Origin: Aeromonas bivalvium
GTDB taxonomy: Bacteria > Pseudomonadota > Gammaproteobacteria > Enterobacterales > Aeromonadaceae
Direction: 5' to 3'
NCBI RefSeq assembly: GCF_000819765.1
Contig: NZ_CDBT01000056.1
Span: 32,241-96,240, forward strand
DNA: 64,000 nt
Shown piece after piece: positions 26,172 to 36,155 of the stretch. The notes under the pieces are model-generated. The model was given only the letters and a program-made list of their open reading frames with translations. It did no database searches and was not told the DNA's origin. The stretch's first letter is position 1, and the number at the start of each line of letters is the position of its first letter. Position numbers and translations under genes: made by a program.

Positions 26172-28691
26172 TTGCTGGCACAACTCGATGTGCTCGTGTC
26201 GCGTTATGACGAGATCAATCGTCTCAAGACGCAGCGGGCGCTAGGTCTCATGAGTCGCTACGGGCAGCAGGTATTCCAACTGCTGCCCGTCATGCTGCAC
26301 TTCAATCATCCCCTCCTGCCCGGGTATGTGGCCGGGGATGTGCCCCATGGGATCTGGAGTTTCAAGGCCGATGAGGTGCAGCAGGCCTTCATCGAAGATC
26401 TGTGTCAGAACGCCAATTGTCAGGGGGGGCTGGCAACCACGGATCGGGCTATTCAGGGGCTCTACTCCATGGGGAGCACCTCCTCCATCGGTCAGTGCTG
26501 CCACTCGGATCTCGACATCTGGGTCTGCCATGTGGCCGGTCTCTCGCCGGAGCGGCTGGCCCTGCTGGATCAGAAGTGCCAGCAGCTCTCGAAGTGGGCC
26601 GAGCAGCGGGGGGTGGACCTCAACTTCTTCCTCATTCCCGAAGACAAGTTCCGCCAGCACAACGATGCCCAGATGCAGGGGGAGAGCTGCGGCAGTGCCC
26701 AGCACCTGCTGCTGCTCGACGAGTTCTACCGCAGTGCCATGCACATCGCGGGCAAGCGGCTGCTGTGGTACCTGGTGCCCCGCGCATACGATGACCATTA
26801 CGACGACTATGTGGCCAGCCTGTTTGCGAGCGGCCAGCTCAGTCAGGATGACTGGCTCGATCTGGGCAGCTTCAACCGCATTCCGGCGGAAGAGTATTTC
26901 GGCTCTGCCCTCTGGCAGCTCTACAAGGGCATCGACTCCCCCTACAAGGCGGTGCTCAAATCTGTGCTGATGGAGGCCTACTCCCACGAGTACCCCAACA
27001 CCCGGCTGCTTTCCTTCATCAGCCGTGACTGGTTCCAGCAGCATGAGGGCATGAGCTTTCGCCAGGACAACTACTGTCTGATGCTGGACAAGGTGACCAA
27101 CTACCTCAAGTCCATCGGCGACATGGCGCGGCTGGATCTGGTGCGCCGCTGTTTCTACCTCAAGGTGTGCGATGGCCTGAGTCACCCCAACCAGGAGGGG
27201 TCGCCCCGGTGGCGGCGGGAACAGCTGGAGCAGCTGGTCGCCTACTGGGGCTGGAGCCCGGCGCGGCTCCATCATCTGGATCATCGACTGGAGTGGAAGG
27301 TGGAGCAGGTCAAGGTGGCCTATGCGGAGCTGCTCGAGGCCCTGATGCAGAGCTATCGCAACCTGATCCAGTTCGCCCGGCGCAACAACATCAGCGAGTC
27401 CATCAACCCGGAAGACATCGGCATACTGTCGCGCAAGCTCTATGCCGCATTCGAGAGCCTGCCGGGCAAGGTGCAGCGCATCAACCTCAAGATTGCGCCG
27501 GATCTGAGCGAGCCGGATCTCAGCCTGGTGCAGGTGCCTCACGGGCGGCTCAATCGCGCCGGCTGGTACCTCTACAAGCAGTCCCTGGAGCCGGCGGACA
27601 TCATAGGGCGGGCGCCGCTCGAACATAACAGTTACATCAGCAAGCTGGTGGCCTGGGCCTATTTCAACGATCTGCTCACGGCCCAGTCCCGGGTGCACCT
27701 GTTCAACCAGGGTTCGGATCTGCATATCGACAACCTGCATCAGTTCTGTCGCGATCTGGCCGGCTGCTTCCCGGTCAAGTATCCCCGCGCCACCAATCTG
27801 GCCCTGAGCCGCCCCTGCGAGATCCGCCAGCTCTCCATTTACCTCAACCTGGAGGTGGATCCCACCAGTCACTGGGTCGGTCAGGTGATCGAGTTCGATG
27901 CCAACAGCGCGGACGTCTTCTCGTTTGGTCGCAATCTGGAGTGTCTGGTGGGGTCGGTGGATCTGGTCTACCGCAACTCCTGGAGCGAGATCCGCACCCT
28001 GCATTTTCGCGGTGACGAGGCCGTGGTCGATGCCCTCACCACCATACTCGGCAAGATGCACCAGGATGCGGCGGCCCCCGAGACCATCGCCGTCTTCTGC
28101 TACAGCCAGCATTTCCGCTCCCTGGTGCGCTCCCGCTTCCAGCAGCTGGTGGCCGAGTGCATCGAGCTGCGTCTGGCCCGGGACAAGCAGCAGCTGGTCA
28201 AGACGCTGGTCCTCGGCAAGGAGAAGTACGGCATCTTCTTCGAGCGGCGCGGGGTCTCGGTCAAGAAGCTGGAGAACGCCATCGACTTCTACCGGCACAT
28301 CTCCCACAACAAGCTGGATCACCTGCCGCTGCGCCTCGACAAGACCCACAGCCAGCACCTGCCCGGCATCGTCGATGCCTATGCCAGCGAGGGGTTGGTG
28401 CAGTTCTTCTTCGATACCCGCAATGCGGGCACCAATATCTATATCCTGGACGAGGCGAACCGGGTGGAGATCTACCAGCACTTCGCCGGCAACAAGGATG
28501 AGCTGGTGACCGGGGTCAACCGCTTCTACACCTCGAGCCACGAGCGATTCGGTGACGATGGTCAGCCCGTCAACTTCAACCTGCCCCAGTACTACGAGAT
28601 AGTGGAGAAGGGGGAGGCGCTGGAGGTGATCCCCTATCGCAGCCAGGGGCTGGGCCGCGAGCCCCAGAGCCCGGCGCGGGAAGTGGGCTGA
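26172..28691 (+). CDS. cyaA: CyaA, class I adenylate cyclase
   Basis: Makes cAMP from ATP, the signal for carbon catabolite control through CRP. The 839-residue protein has the class I catalytic N-terminal half ([20 protein letters not shown], about 99-118, with the Gly-Ser and Asp-x-Asp of the nucleotidyltransferase fold) and a C-terminal regulatory half linked to PTS control. The start is TTG at 26172 with a weak AGG-type ribosome site. A TTG start is also used by E. coli cyaA, where it limits expression, so this looks conserved. Confidence 0.97.
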   Translation: MLAQLDVLVSRYDEINRLKTQRALGLMSRYGQQVFQLLPVMLHFNHPLLPGYVAGDVPHGIWSFKADEVQQAFIEDLCQNANCQGGLATTDRAIQGLYSMGSTSSIGQCCHSDLDIWVCHVAGLSPERLALLDQKCQQLSKWAEQRGVDLNFFLIPEDKFRQHNDAQMQGESCGSAQHLLLLDEFYRSAMHIAGKRLLWYLVPRAYDDHYDDYVASLFASGQLSQDDWLDLGSFNRIPAEEYFGSALWQLYKGIDSPYKAVLKSVLMEAYSHEYPNTRLLSFISRDWFQQHEGMSFRQDNYCLMLDKVTNYLKSIGDMARLDLVRRCFYLKVCDGLSHPNQEGSPRWRREQLEQLVAYWGWSPARLHHLDHRLEWKVEQVKVAYAELLEALMQSYRNLIQFARRNNISESINPEDIGILSRKLYAAFESLPGKVQRINLKIAPDLSEPDLSLVQVPHGRLNRAGWYLYKQSLEPADIIGRAPLEHNSYISKLVAWAYFNDLLTAQSRVHLFNQGSDLHIDNLHQFCRDLAGCFPVKYPRATNLALSRPCEIRQLSIYLNLEVDPTSHWVGQVIEFDANSADVFSFGRNLECLVGSVDLVYRNSWSEIRTLHFRGDEAVVDALTTILGKMHQDAAAPETIAVFCYSQHFRSLVRSRFQQLVAECIELRLARDKQQLVKTLVLGKEKYGIFFERRGVSVKKLENAIDFYRHISHNKLDHLPLRLDKTHSQHLPGIVDAYASEGLVQFFFDTRNAGTNIYILDEANRVEIYQHFAGNKDELVTGVNRFYTSSHERFGDDGQPVNFNLPQYYEIVEKGEALEVIPYRSQGLGREPQSPAREVG

Positions 28692-28711
28692 GCCAGCCGC
28701 CATGATATGAA

Positions 28712-28742
28712 GAGGGCCTGCAATGCAGGCCCTCTCATTTTT
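28712..28742. terminator. Bidirectional terminator (cyaA / esterase)
   Basis: GAGGGCCTGC and GCAGGCCCTC form a 10-bp stem around AAT, followed by CATTTTT. Confidence 0.9.
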
Positions 28743-28756
28743 GCGGGTGTCCTGGT

Positions 28757-29410
28757 TTAGGGCTGGAGGCGCGCCAGCAGCCAGGTGCGGATATCCCCCA
28801 GCTGGGGCCGGCAGATCTCGTGGCGCATCGGGTATTCGTGCCACGCGAGGGTCAGGCCTGCCGCCTCCAGCCGCTGCCTGGCATCCCACCCCATGGAGAG
28901 GGGCACCACGTCGTCATAGATGCCGTGCATGTAGCAGATGGGCAGGGCGCGGGCGGCCTCGCTCATCTCCTCGACCAGTTGCTCGGGTGCCGCCAGATAG
29001 GTGGACATGCAGAGCAGGCCCGCCAGTGGCGCCGGATGGCGCAGGGCGGTGAACGAGGCGATCACGCCCCCCTGGGAGAAGCCGGCCAGGACTATGTTGC
29101 CCGGGGCAAAGCCTTCGGCCACCAGCTGACTCAGCAGGGTGGCGATACGATCGGCGGACTCGCGGACATGGGCTTCCACGGCGCGATCCGCCGGGTCGTC
29201 GAAGCTTCTGATGTCGTACCAGCCGCGCATCTTGTAGCCCATGTTGATGGTGATGGGGCGCTCGGGGGCATCGGGCAGCAGGTGGCGGACGGGCAGGTCG
29301 GCGGGCAAGGCCAGCGCTTCCACCAGGGGCGCCAGCCCGGCGCCGGAATCTCCCAGGCCATGGAGCCAGATCACGGCATGGCGGGCGCCAGCGGGATGGA
29401 TGTCAATCAT
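28757..29410 (-). CDS. Alpha/beta-hydrolase carboxylesterase (phospholipase/carboxylesterase family)
   Basis: A 217-residue cytosolic esterase of the EstB/YpfH/acyl-protein-thioesterase-like group. The oxyanion region is VIWLHGLGDSGAGLAP, the nucleophile elbow GFSQGG (Ser near 119), the acid is in HGIYDDVVPL and the catalytic histidine in HEYPMRHEIC. Typical substrates are short-chain esters; the natural one is unknown. Its start overlaps the cyaY stop by four bases, so it is translated together with frataxin from a shared minus-strand mRNA, with no obvious functional link. Confidence 0.92.
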   Translation of the reverse strand: MIDIHPAGARHAVIWLHGLGDSGAGLAPLVEALALPADLPVRHLLPDAPERPITINMGYKMRGWYDIRSFDDPADRAVEAHVRESADRIATLLSQLVAEGFAPGNIVLAGFSQGGVIASFTALRHPAPLAGLLCMSTYLAAPEQLVEEMSEAARALPICYMHGIYDDVVPLSMGWDARQRLEAAGLTLAWHEYPMRHEICRPQLGDIRTWLLARLQP

Positions 29411-29721
29411 GGAAAGCGCACGTCCTCGCCGGACTGCTGGGTGCAGGCGCGCGCGAGCAGGGCCTTGAGCTCGTGGCCGAAGCGGTTGTCTATCCAGGTG
29501 TCTCCCTGCAGCTCGAAGTGGAAGCCGTTCTCCCGGGTGGCGACCCAGATCTGGTGCAGGGGTTCCTGCTTGTTGAGGATGACCTTGGTCTTGTTCTCGA
29601 ACACCAGGGTCAGCACGCCGCCCGCCCGCTCACAATCGATATCCGGGTAGTTCGCGTCGATGCGGTCTTCCACAGACTGGAAAAAGGTGTCTACCAGGGC
29701 GTGATACTCGTGATCCTTCAT
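29407..29721 (-). CDS. cyaY: CyaY, bacterial frataxin
   Basis: Iron-binding regulator of iron-sulfur cluster assembly that acts on the IscS-IscU complex. The 104-residue protein starts MKDHEYHALVDTFFQSVEDRID with the acidic helix 1 and continues with the family's sheet VLTLVFENKTKVILNKQEPLHQIWVAT and WIDNRFGHELKALL. It is divergent from lptM-lysA-dapF, the usual genomic setting of cyaY near cyaA. Confidence 0.96.
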   Translation of the reverse strand: MKDHEYHALVDTFFQSVEDRIDANYPDIDCERAGGVLTLVFENKTKVILNKQEPLHQIWVATRENGFHFELQGDTWIDNRFGHELKALLARACTQQSGEDVRFP

Positions 29722-29794
29722 CGGTTTATCCTGTTGCTTTTAACAATGTGAGTGCGATTATAGAGGGCCAAAAAATTTTTCGCAGCGAACCATT

Positions 29795-30013
29795 ATGATT
29801 ACTCAACTCGTCCGGTGCCTGTCTGCCGCGCTTCTCGCTCTCGCCCTGGTCGCCTGTGGCCTGAAAGGTCCTCTCTATATGCCGCCTGCCGAGCAGCCGC
29901 AGAATCAAGAGGCCCAGCCAGCCCAGGCGCCGACCGACCCATCGGATGGCCAGCAGAGTGCTCCCCAGACCCCGGCCGAGTCGACCCCAGAGGCTGCGCC
30001 GCACTCGTCATAA
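29795..30013 (+). CDS. lptM: LptM (YifL-type) small lipoprotein
   Basis: A 72-residue outer-membrane lipoprotein with signal peptide and lipobox LVAC (Cys about residue 21), followed at once by the family signature GLKGPLYMP, then a disordered Pro/Gln/Ala-rich tail. In E. coli LptM assists maturation of the LPS translocon LptDE. It stands directly before lysA-dapF, its usual place. Confidence 0.9.
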   Translation: MITQLVRCLSAALLALALVACGLKGPLYMPPAEQPQNQEAQPAQAPTDPSDGQQSAPQTPAESTPEAAPHSS

Positions 30014-30031
30014 TTTGGAAGGAACCGCCCC

Positions 30032-31282
30032 TTGGATCACTTTAACTACAATGCCGCCGGTCAGCTGCAGGCCGAACAGACCTCGTTGCAGCAACTGGCC
30101 GAGCAGCACGGCACCCCGCTCTACGTCTACTCCCGCGCGACTCTGGAGCGCCACTGGCATGCCTTCGATCAGGCGGCGGGGGACATACCCCACCTGGTCT
30201 GCTATGCGGTCAAGGCCAACTCCAACATCGCCATCCTGAATCTGCTGGCTCGCCTGGGCTCGGGCTTTGACATCGTCTCTGGCGGCGAGCTGTCGCGGGT
30301 ACTGGCGGCGGGCGGGGATCCGGCCAAGGTGGTCTTCTCCGGCGTGGCCAAGAGCGAGGCCGAGATGCGCCTCGCGCTGGAGAAAGAGATCCTCTGCTTC
30401 AACCTGGAGTCCGAAGCCGAGCTGGAGCGCCTCAACCGGGTCGCTGCCAGCATGGGCAAGGTGGCCCCCATCTCGGTGCGGGTCAACCCGGACATAGATG
30501 CCGGTACCCACCCCTACATCTCAACCGGCCTCAAACAGAACAAATTCGGCATCCCCATCGAGCAGGCTCCCGCCATCTATCGCAAGGCGGCCGCCATGGC
30601 CAACATCGCCATCAAGGGGGTGGATTGCCATATCGGTTCTCAACTGACTGAATTGAATCCCTTTATGGAGGCGGCGGACAAGCTGCTGCGGCTCATCGAC
30701 GAGCTGGCCGGTGAAGGCATCCATATCCATCACCTGGACGTGGGCGGTGGTCTCGGGGTCAACTATGGCGCCGAGCAGCCGCCGCACCCGACCGAATACG
30801 CCGAGGCGCTCAAGGCCAAGCTGGCGGGTCGCGATCTGACCCTGCTGTTCGAGCCGGGGCGTGCCATCGTCGCCAACGCCGGCGTGCTGCTGACCCGGGT
30901 CGAATACCTCAAGCCTGGCGAGACCCGCAACTTCGCGCTGATCGACGCCGGCATGAACGACCTGCTGCGCCCCTCCCTCTATGGCGCCTGGATGAACATC
31001 ATAGAGGTGGACAGCCAGACCGATCATGCGCCGGCGCTGTACGACGTGGTGGGCCCGGTGTGCGAGACCGGCGACTTCCTCGGCAAGGAGCGCACCCTGG
31101 CGATTGCCGAGGGCTCATTGCTGGCGGTGCGTTCCGCCGGTGCCTACGGCTTTACCATGGCATCGAACTACAACACCCGTCCCCGCGCTGCCGAGGTGCT
31201 GGTGGACGGCGACCAGGGGTTCCTCATTCGCGAGCGTGAGCCGCTGGCCTCGCTCTGGCAGGGTGAACACCTGCTGCCGTGA
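30032..31282 (+). CDS. lysA: LysA, diaminopimelate decarboxylase
   Basis: Last step of lysine synthesis: PLP-dependent decarboxylation of meso-diaminopimelate. The 416-residue protein has the PLP lysine in CYAVKANSN (about residue 60), the HIGSQL and GGGLGVNY phosphate-binding segments, EPGRAIVANAG, and the C-terminal CETGDFLGKER motif. The start is TTG 30032 (MDHFNYN) after GGAAGG. It shares its transcription unit with lptM and dapF, so the enzyme that makes meso-DAP (DapF) and the one that uses it are encoded together. Confidence 0.97.
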   Translation: MDHFNYNAAGQLQAEQTSLQQLAEQHGTPLYVYSRATLERHWHAFDQAAGDIPHLVCYAVKANSNIAILNLLARLGSGFDIVSGGELSRVLAAGGDPAKVVFSGVAKSEAEMRLALEKEILCFNLESEAELERLNRVAASMGKVAPISVRVNPDIDAGTHPYISTGLKQNKFGIPIEQAPAIYRKAAAMANIAIKGVDCHIGSQLTELNPFMEAADKLLRLIDELAGEGIHIHHLDVGGGLGVNYGAEQPPHPTEYAEALKAKLAGRDLTLLFEPGRAIVANAGVLLTRVEYLKPGETRNFALIDAGMNDLLRPSLYGAWMNIIEVDSQTDHAPALYDVVGPVCETGDFLGKERTLAIAEGSLLAVRSAGAYGFTMASNYNTRPRAAEVLVDGDQGFLIREREPLASLWQGEHLLP

Positions 31283-31356
31283 TCCGGGCAGGGGCGCGCG
31301 GGAGGGCGACTCCGGCGCCCCCTGCATTGCACGCGCGATCAAGGTACTGGCACGCG

Positions 31357-31455
31357 GGATCTTGATTGATTTTTCCAGGATGAATGGGGCCTCGAATAGC
31401 GCCTTCATGGTGGTGAACGACCTTTATTGCGGCCTGAACAGCGCAGGGAAAAAAG
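31357..31455 (+). repeat. Degenerate duplicate of the dapF 5' end, upstream of dapF
   Basis: From 31359 the sequence reads ATC TTG ATT GAT TTT TCC and continues in frame to encode LIDFSRMNG and AFMVVND. This mirrors LIEFSKMHG and DFMVVDG at the start of DapF, 97 bases downstream. The copy has ATC where dapF has its ATG, carries one extra codon in the middle, and stays open until a TGA at 31464-31466, which overlaps the true dapF start out of frame. The changes are mostly conservative (Asp/Glu, Arg/Lys). Confidence 0.88.
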
Positions 31456-32286
31456 ATGTTGATTGAATTTTCCAAGATGCATGGCCTGGGAAACGACTTC
31501 ATGGTGGTGGATGGCGTCACCCAGAAGGTGTTCTTCAGCAACGACGTCATCAAGAAGCTGGCGGATCGCCATTTCGGGATAGGTTTCGACCAGCTGCTGC
31601 TGGTGGAGCCGCCCTATGATCCCGAGCTCGATTTTCATTACCGTATCTTCAATGCCGATGGCAGCGAGGTGGAGCAGTGCGGCAATGGCGCCCGCTGTTT
31701 CGCCCGCTTCGTGCGGCTCAAGGGGCTGGTCAACCGGGATCGCATCGCGGTGAGCACGGCGCGCGGTCGCATCGTGCTGCAGCTGGAGGGGGAGAACCAG
31801 GTCACGGTCAACATGGGAGTGCCCCAGTTCGAACCGGGCAAGATCCCGTTTCGCGCCCAGAAGGCGGAGAAAACCTACCTGTTGCGGGCTCAGGAGCACA
31901 CCGTCATGTGCGGCGCCGTCTCCATGGGCAATCCCCACTGCGTCATCGAGGTGCCCTCGGTGGATGATGCCCCGGTCGAGACCCTTGGCCCCATCATGGA
32001 GCGCCACGAGCGTTTCCCCGAGCGGGTCAACGTCGGTTTCATGGAGTTGGTCGATGCCACCCAGATCCGGCTGAGGGTGTTCGAGCGCGGGGTGGGCGAG
32101 ACCCTGGCCTGCGGCACCGGGGCCTGCGCCGCCGCGGTGATCGGCATGAGCCAGGGCAAGCTCAAGGAACGGGTGACCGTCTCCCTGCCCGGCGGCAAGC
32201 TGACCATCGCCTGGAAGGGTCCCGGTCAGCCGGTCTACATGACGGGCCCCGCCGAGCATGTGTTCGACGGCCAGATAGAGCTGTGA
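31456..32286 (+). CDS. dapF: DapF, diaminopimelate epimerase
   Basis: Converts LL- to meso-diaminopimelate for lysine and peptidoglycan. The 276-residue protein has both catalytic cysteines in EQCGNGARC (about 73) and LACGTGACA (about 218), and the start [18 protein letters not shown] 31456 is preceded by CAGGGAAAAAAG. A degenerate copy of its first roughly 20 codons lies just upstream, and that frame ends within the dapF start, an unusual arrangement. Confidence 0.97.
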   Translation: MLIEFSKMHGLGNDFMVVDGVTQKVFFSNDVIKKLADRHFGIGFDQLLLVEPPYDPELDFHYRIFNADGSEVEQCGNGARCFARFVRLKGLVNRDRIAVSTARGRIVLQLEGENQVTVNMGVPQFEPGKIPFRAQKAEKTYLLRAQEHTVMCGAVSMGNPHCVIEVPSVDDAPVETLGPIMERHERFPERVNVGFMELVDATQIRLRVFERGVGETLACGTGACAAAVIGMSQGKLKERVTVSLPGGKLTIAWKGPGQPVYMTGPAEHVFDGQIEL

Positions 32287-32290
32287 GGAT

Positions 32291-32308
32291 CGGCGGCCCG
32301 GGCCGCCG
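32291..32308 (+). terminator. Palindrome after dapF (weak terminator)
   Basis: CGGCGGCCC and GGGCCGCCG make a perfect 18-bp palindrome without loop bases, followed by TTCTTCT. It may slow or partly end transcription before the DUF484 gene. Confidence 0.45.
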
Positions 32309-32461
32309 TTCTTCTGCCCGGTGGGGGAGCCTGTGCCCCCATCTGCAAACGCGACTGTATTTGACGCCCCGATAGGGTTCTAATAGGGGGCCTGGACCAC
32401 AGGGTCCCCTGTGTCGGCACATCTGGCGCCCACAGGACCATCAAGACGGGATTGAACAAGC

Positions 32462-33151
32462 ATGAGTGAAGCGAAACGGCAGGAGCATGAGGTCGATGAG
32501 GCCGAGGTGCTGGCGTACCTGGCCCGTTACCCCGAATTTTTCCAACAACACGCGAGCCTGCTGGATCGGGTGCGCATCCCCCATGAGCGCAGGGGCAGCG
32601 TCTCCCTGGTCGAGCGCCAGCTCGAGCGCCAGCGTGACCGCATCGAGCGGCTGGAGCTGGAGATCACCGAGCTGATGAGCCTGGCCAGCGAGAACGAGAG
32701 GATCTTTCGCGTCTACGCGGATCTCTATGGCGACATCCATGGTTGCCAGACCCTGAGCGAGCTGGTGAACGCCATGCAGCAGGCCTTCGTCGAGCGGCTG
32801 CGGCTGTCCGGGCTGCGGCTCTGGCTCAATCCCAGGCAGTGTCAGCCGGGGGAGGAGGGGGCGCGTTTCCTTGCGACGGGCAAGGGGATGGAGCAGCTGA
32901 TGGGCCAGCGTCTGCCCGGCCAGGGCTTCTACTTCGGTCGCCTCAATCAGAGCGAACAGCAGCTGCTGTTCGGCCAGGGAGTGCTGGTGGGCTCGGTGGC
33001 GCTGATGCGTCTGGGCGATCTGGGCCTGCTGGCCTTCGCCAGCCCGGATCCCGGTCACTTCACCCCCCACAACGACCCTCTGCTGCTCGGCCAGCTCGGC
33101 CGCCTGCTGCAGCTGCGGTTGCCGGCCTTGATCCGTGACGGCCAGCGCTGA
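32462..33151 (+). CDS. yigA: DUF484 family protein (YigA)
   Basis: A 229-residue cytoplasmic protein of the DUF484 family, distantly GAF-like, always found between dapF and xerC. Motifs: [19 protein letters not shown] near the N-terminus, a coiled-coil segment ([25 protein letters not shown]), then a GAF-like beta fold ([22 protein letters not shown]). Function unknown. Its 3' end overlaps the xerC start by 17 bases, so the two are coupled. Confidence 0.93.
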   Translation: MSEAKRQEHEVDEAEVLAYLARYPEFFQQHASLLDRVRIPHERRGSVSLVERQLERQRDRIERLELEITELMSLASENERIFRVYADLYGDIHGCQTLSELVNAMQQAFVERLRLSGLRLWLNPRQCQPGEEGARFLATGKGMEQLMGQRLPGQGFYFGRLNQSEQQLLFGQGVLVGSVALMRLGDLGLLAFASPDPGHFTPHNDPLLLGQLGRLLQLRLPALIRDGQR

Positions 33152-34094
33152 CGGGCTCGCCGGCCTGCCTCCCGCGTTGGCGCAGGATCTCGGCGATTTC
33201 ATCGAATACCTGAGGGTGGAGCGCCAGCTGAGCGCCCATACCCGCAACCACTATCTGGCCCACCTCATCGCCATGACGGGTCAGCTGGTGGCGCTGGGAC
33301 TGAGCCACTGGCCCGGGCTCGAGGCGAGCCAGGTGCGCAGCCTGATGAGCCGGATGCACAAGGGAGGACTGGCGCCCCGTTCGCTCGCCACCAAGCTTTC
33401 AGCCCTGCGCAGCTTCTGTGATTGGCAGGTGCGCCAGGGGCGACTGGTGGCGAACCCGGCGCGGGGCATCAGCACCCCCAAGCAGGGGCGCCCCCTGCCC
33501 AAGAATCTGGATGTGGACGAGATGTATCAGCTGCTCAACATCAGCGACGAGCAGGATCCGCTGGCGGTGCGGGATCGCGCCATCATGGAGCTGATGTACT
33601 CCTCCGGTCTGCGCCTCGCCGAGCTGGTGGGGCTGGATCTGACCGATCTGCGGCTGGACGATCGCCAGCTGAGGGTGGTGGGCAAGGGCTCGCGGGAGCG
33701 GGTGCTCCCCATAGGACGCATGGCGCTGGAGTGGCTGCACAAGTGGCTGGCCCTGCGCCCGGCCCTGGCCCCGGCCGAGGAGCCTGCCCTCTTCGTCTCC
33801 AGGCAGAGGCGGCGTCTCTCGGCCCGTTCGGTGCAGATGCGCCTCGATGGCTGGGGCGGCAAGCAGGCCCTCAACGCCCATGTGCATCCCCACAAGCTCA
33901 GACACAGCTTCGCGACCCATATGCTGGAGTCGTCGGGGGATCTGCGGGCGGTGCAGGAGCTGCTCGGCCACGCCAATCTCTCCACCACCCAGATCTACAC
34001 CCACCTCGACTTTCAGCACCTTGCCAAGGTCTATGATGGGGCCCACCCCAGGGCCAGGCGCCATGGTGGCGACAAGGACGACGAACAGGAGTGA
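33135..34094 (+). CDS. xerC: XerC, site-specific tyrosine recombinase
   Basis: With XerD resolves chromosome dimers at dif at the division septum. The 319-residue protein has an N-terminal SAM-like DNA-binding domain (about 15-100) and a catalytic domain with the full set: Arg in [10 protein letters not shown], Lys in [23 protein letters not shown], His in [11 protein letters not shown] and the Tyr nucleophile in IYTHLD. Start GTG 33135 lies inside the DUF484 gene. Confidence 0.97.
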   Translation: MTASADGLAGLPPALAQDLGDFIEYLRVERQLSAHTRNHYLAHLIAMTGQLVALGLSHWPGLEASQVRSLMSRMHKGGLAPRSLATKLSALRSFCDWQVRQGRLVANPARGISTPKQGRPLPKNLDVDEMYQLLNISDEQDPLAVRDRAIMELMYSSGLRLAELVGLDLTDLRLDDRQLRVVGKGSRERVLPIGRMALEWLHKWLALRPALAPAEEPALFVSRQRRRLSARSVQMRLDGWGGKQALNAHVHPHKLRHSFATHMLESSGDLRAVQELLGHANLSTTQIYTHLDFQHLAKVYDGAHPRARRHGGDKDDEQE

Positions 34095-34096
34095 GC

Positions 34097-34828
34097 ATGG
34101 TTTTTTTCCGCCGCTGGCAGCCGGTCAAGGCGCTTTCCTTCGATCTCGATGACACCCTCTATGACAACGGTCCCCACATAGCGCGCGCCGAGGCCTGGAT
34201 GCTGGCCCATCTGCGCAGCGAATACCTGGCGGGGGCCATGCTGGATGCCGAGCGCTGGCACGCCTGCAAGCGCCAGGTGCTGCTGGAGGATCCCGCCCTG
34301 CATCATGATGTCAGCCTGGCTCGCAGGGTCAGCCTGGGGCGGGCACTGCGGGAAGGCGGCATGGATGGCGCCTCGGCCGAGCGTGCCGCCGCCGAGGTGT
34401 TTGCCGGCTTCCTGGCCGAGCGTTCCGCCATAGCGGTACCCGCCGGCACCCATACCCTGCTGGCGGCCCTGGCCCGGCGCTACCCTCTGGTGGCCATCAC
34501 CAATGGCAACCTGGATCTGGCCCGGGCCGGGCTCGACGGCTATTTTCACGCCGTGTACAAGGCGGGCGCCGGCACCCTGATGAAGCCGGCCCCCGACATG
34601 TTCGTGGCGGCGGCCCGGGATCTCGGGCTGGCTCCCGCCGAGATATTGCACGTGGGAGACCATGAGCGCAGCGACGTGCTGGGGGCCCGCCGGCAGGGCT
34701 ATCGCGTCGCCTGGCTCAATGACGGCCAGGGTGACTGGCGCCGCCTCAGCCAGCTGCCGGATCTCATGTTGAGCAGGCTTGAAGAGCTGGGCCCCCTGCT
34801 GCTTGGCCATGAGTGGGCGCCATCATGA
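34097..34828 (+). CDS. yigB: YigB, HAD-family phosphatase
   Basis: HAD superfamily hydrolase related to E. coli YigB, an FMN/5-amino-6-ribitylamino-uracil phosphatase active in riboflavin synthesis. The four HAD motifs are seen: FDLDDTLYDN (nucleophile Asp), VAITNGNLDL (Thr), KPAPDMF (Lys) and VGDHERSDVLGARRQG (acid pair). I chose ATG 34097, five bases after ACAGGAG; GTG 34091 would also work and overlaps the xerC stop. The dapF-yigA-xerC-yigB order is conserved. Confidence 0.93.
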   Translation: MVFFRRWQPVKALSFDLDDTLYDNGPHIARAEAWMLAHLRSEYLAGAMLDAERWHACKRQVLLEDPALHHDVSLARRVSLGRALREGGMDGASAERAAAEVFAGFLAERSAIAVPAGTHTLLAALARRYPLVAITNGNLDLARAGLDGYFHAVYKAGAGTLMKPAPDMFVAAARDLGLAPAEILHVGDHERSDVLGARRQGYRVAWLNDGQGDWRRLSQLPDLMLSRLEELGPLLLGHEWAPS

Positions 34829-34889
34829 GGCCGCAGATGCGCCGCGGCGGTGCCGCCACCTTGCTGCCCCGGCCGGACAGGAGGGAGAG

Positions 34890-35303
34890 ATGCCGCGCCT
34901 GAGTCGTTACTGTCTGTTGGGATGCCTGGGTCTGCTGGCAGGCTGCGATCTGCTGACCGACCACTATCGGGTCGAATTCGGGGATGGATCCTGGCGCGAA
35001 ATAGCCATCACCCCCTTCTCCGATGAGGCTCGCTGGCGTGAGGGCTGCGCCACGGGGGAGATACTGACCGACCTCGTCCTGCCCCTCAAGCGCGGCAAGG
35101 AGGAGGAGGGCAGGCGGCCCCTGCTCATTGGCGGCGAGCGGTTCGAGCTCGACGACAACAACCTCTATCGCAGCAACGGCATGGTCTTTGGCCACTCTCC
35201 CGACCATATCCAGCGGGGGCTCAAGGGGCTGGATGCCTGCCGCGGCCTGCGACCGGTGCGCGGCGGCCTGCCCAAGCTCAAGGCCAGGGGCTTTGGCGAG
35301 TGA
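34890..35303 (+). CDS. Small lipoprotein of unknown function
   Basis: A 137-residue protein with a short signal peptide and lipobox LLAGC (Cys about residue 19). The mature part has no recognised domain; it contains FGDGSWREIAI and two cysteines (about 48 and 121) that could form a disulfide. Start ATG 34890 is backed by a strong AGGAGGGAGAG ribosome site. It lies 61 bases after yigB on the same strand and converges on the peptidase C26 gene. Confidence 0.75.
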   Translation: MPRLSRYCLLGCLGLLAGCDLLTDHYRVEFGDGSWREIAITPFSDEARWREGCATGEILTDLVLPLKRGKEEEGRRPLLIGGERFELDDNNLYRSNGMVFGHSPDHIQRGLKGLDACRGLRPVRGGLPKLKARGFGE

Positions 35304-35335
35304 GACCAGGGCCCATGAGGCAACAGCCAGACAGA

Positions 35336-35363
35336 CACAGAGGGGCCCGCGGGCCCCTCTGTG
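35336..35363. terminator. 28-bp near-perfect palindrome between converging genes
   Basis: CACAGAGGGGCCC and GGGCCCCTCTGTG form a 13-bp stem around GC. It has no long T-run on either side but is placed where both convergent transcripts should end. Confidence 0.6.
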
Positions 35364-35378
35364 GATCTTGCCGCCGGT

Positions 35379-36155
35379 TTAGCGTTGGGCGGCTTGTCTG
35401 CGACAGGCCTCGCCGAAGGCGGTGAAGATCTTGACCGAGTGGGGGTTCTCGCTGGCGTGCCACTCAGGGTGCCACTGTACCGCCAGGGTGAACTGGGGCA
35501 GGCCCGGGGCATGGATCGCCTCGATCACCCCGTCCTCGGCATGGGCCAGGGGAGCGAGCCCCCTGCCCAGGCGCCTGATGGCCTGGCCATGGAGCGAGTT
35601 GACCGGGATGCGGCGAGTGCCCATCAGGTCGGCGAACCAGCTCCCCTCCACCAGCTCGACCATGTGGCTCTCGCCATACTGCAGCTCAGGCGGATCCTCG
35701 GGATCCTCGCGATGGTCATCGAAGCCGGGTTCGCTGTAGACCTTCTGATGTATGTCCCCTCCCAGGGCGACGTTGATCTCCTGCATGCCGCGACAGATGC
35801 CGAGGATGGGCACCCCCTTGTCGATGGCGGCCCGTACCAGGGCGATGTCGAACAGATCCCGCTCCCTGTCCTGGGCCTTGTCCGGGGTCAGGTTCTGCTG
35901 GCCATAGAGGGCGGGATCTATGTTGGATCCGGCGCCGCTCAGATAGATGCCATCGGCCAGGGAGAGGTAGTGCTCGAGGGCCTCTGTACCGCAGCAGGTG
36001 GGCACCAGCAGCGGGGTGCAGTCGCTGATCTCCACCAGGGGTTTGATGTATTTGTGGGTCATGACCTGATAGTCATGGCCGTTGCGGGCCTGGCTGCCCA
36101 TGGTCATCAGAACCAGGGGCTTGCGGGGTGGGGCGGATGGGGTATGTGCAGACAT
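35379..36155 (-). CDS. Peptidase C26 / gamma-glutamyl-GABA hydrolase family protein
   Basis: A 258-residue class I glutamine-amidotransferase-like hydrolase related to PuuD of putrescine breakdown. The nucleophile Cys is in GICRGMQEINVALGG, and the His-Glu pair in AVQWHPEWHA. The YLSGAGSNIDPALYG motif is also typical. No puu genes are nearby, so the natural substrate remains open; gamma-glutamyl amides are likely. Confidence 0.9.
   Translation of the reverse strand: MSAHTPSAPPRKPLVLMTMGSQARNGHDYQVMTHKYIKPLVEISDCTPLLVPTCCGTEALEHYLSLADGIYLSGAGSNIDPALYGQQNLTPDKAQDRERDLFDIALVRAAIDKGVPILGICRGMQEINVALGGDIHQKVYSEPGFDDHREDPEDPPELQYGESHMVELVEGSWFADLMGTRRIPVNSLHGQAIRRLGRGLAPLAHAEDGVIEAIHAPGLPQFTLAVQWHPEWHASENPHSVKIFTAFGEACRRQAAQR

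Noticed and set aside
26241..28889. Open frame of 882 codons opposite cyaA
   Set aside because: Antisense shadow of adenylate cyclase; composition artefact.
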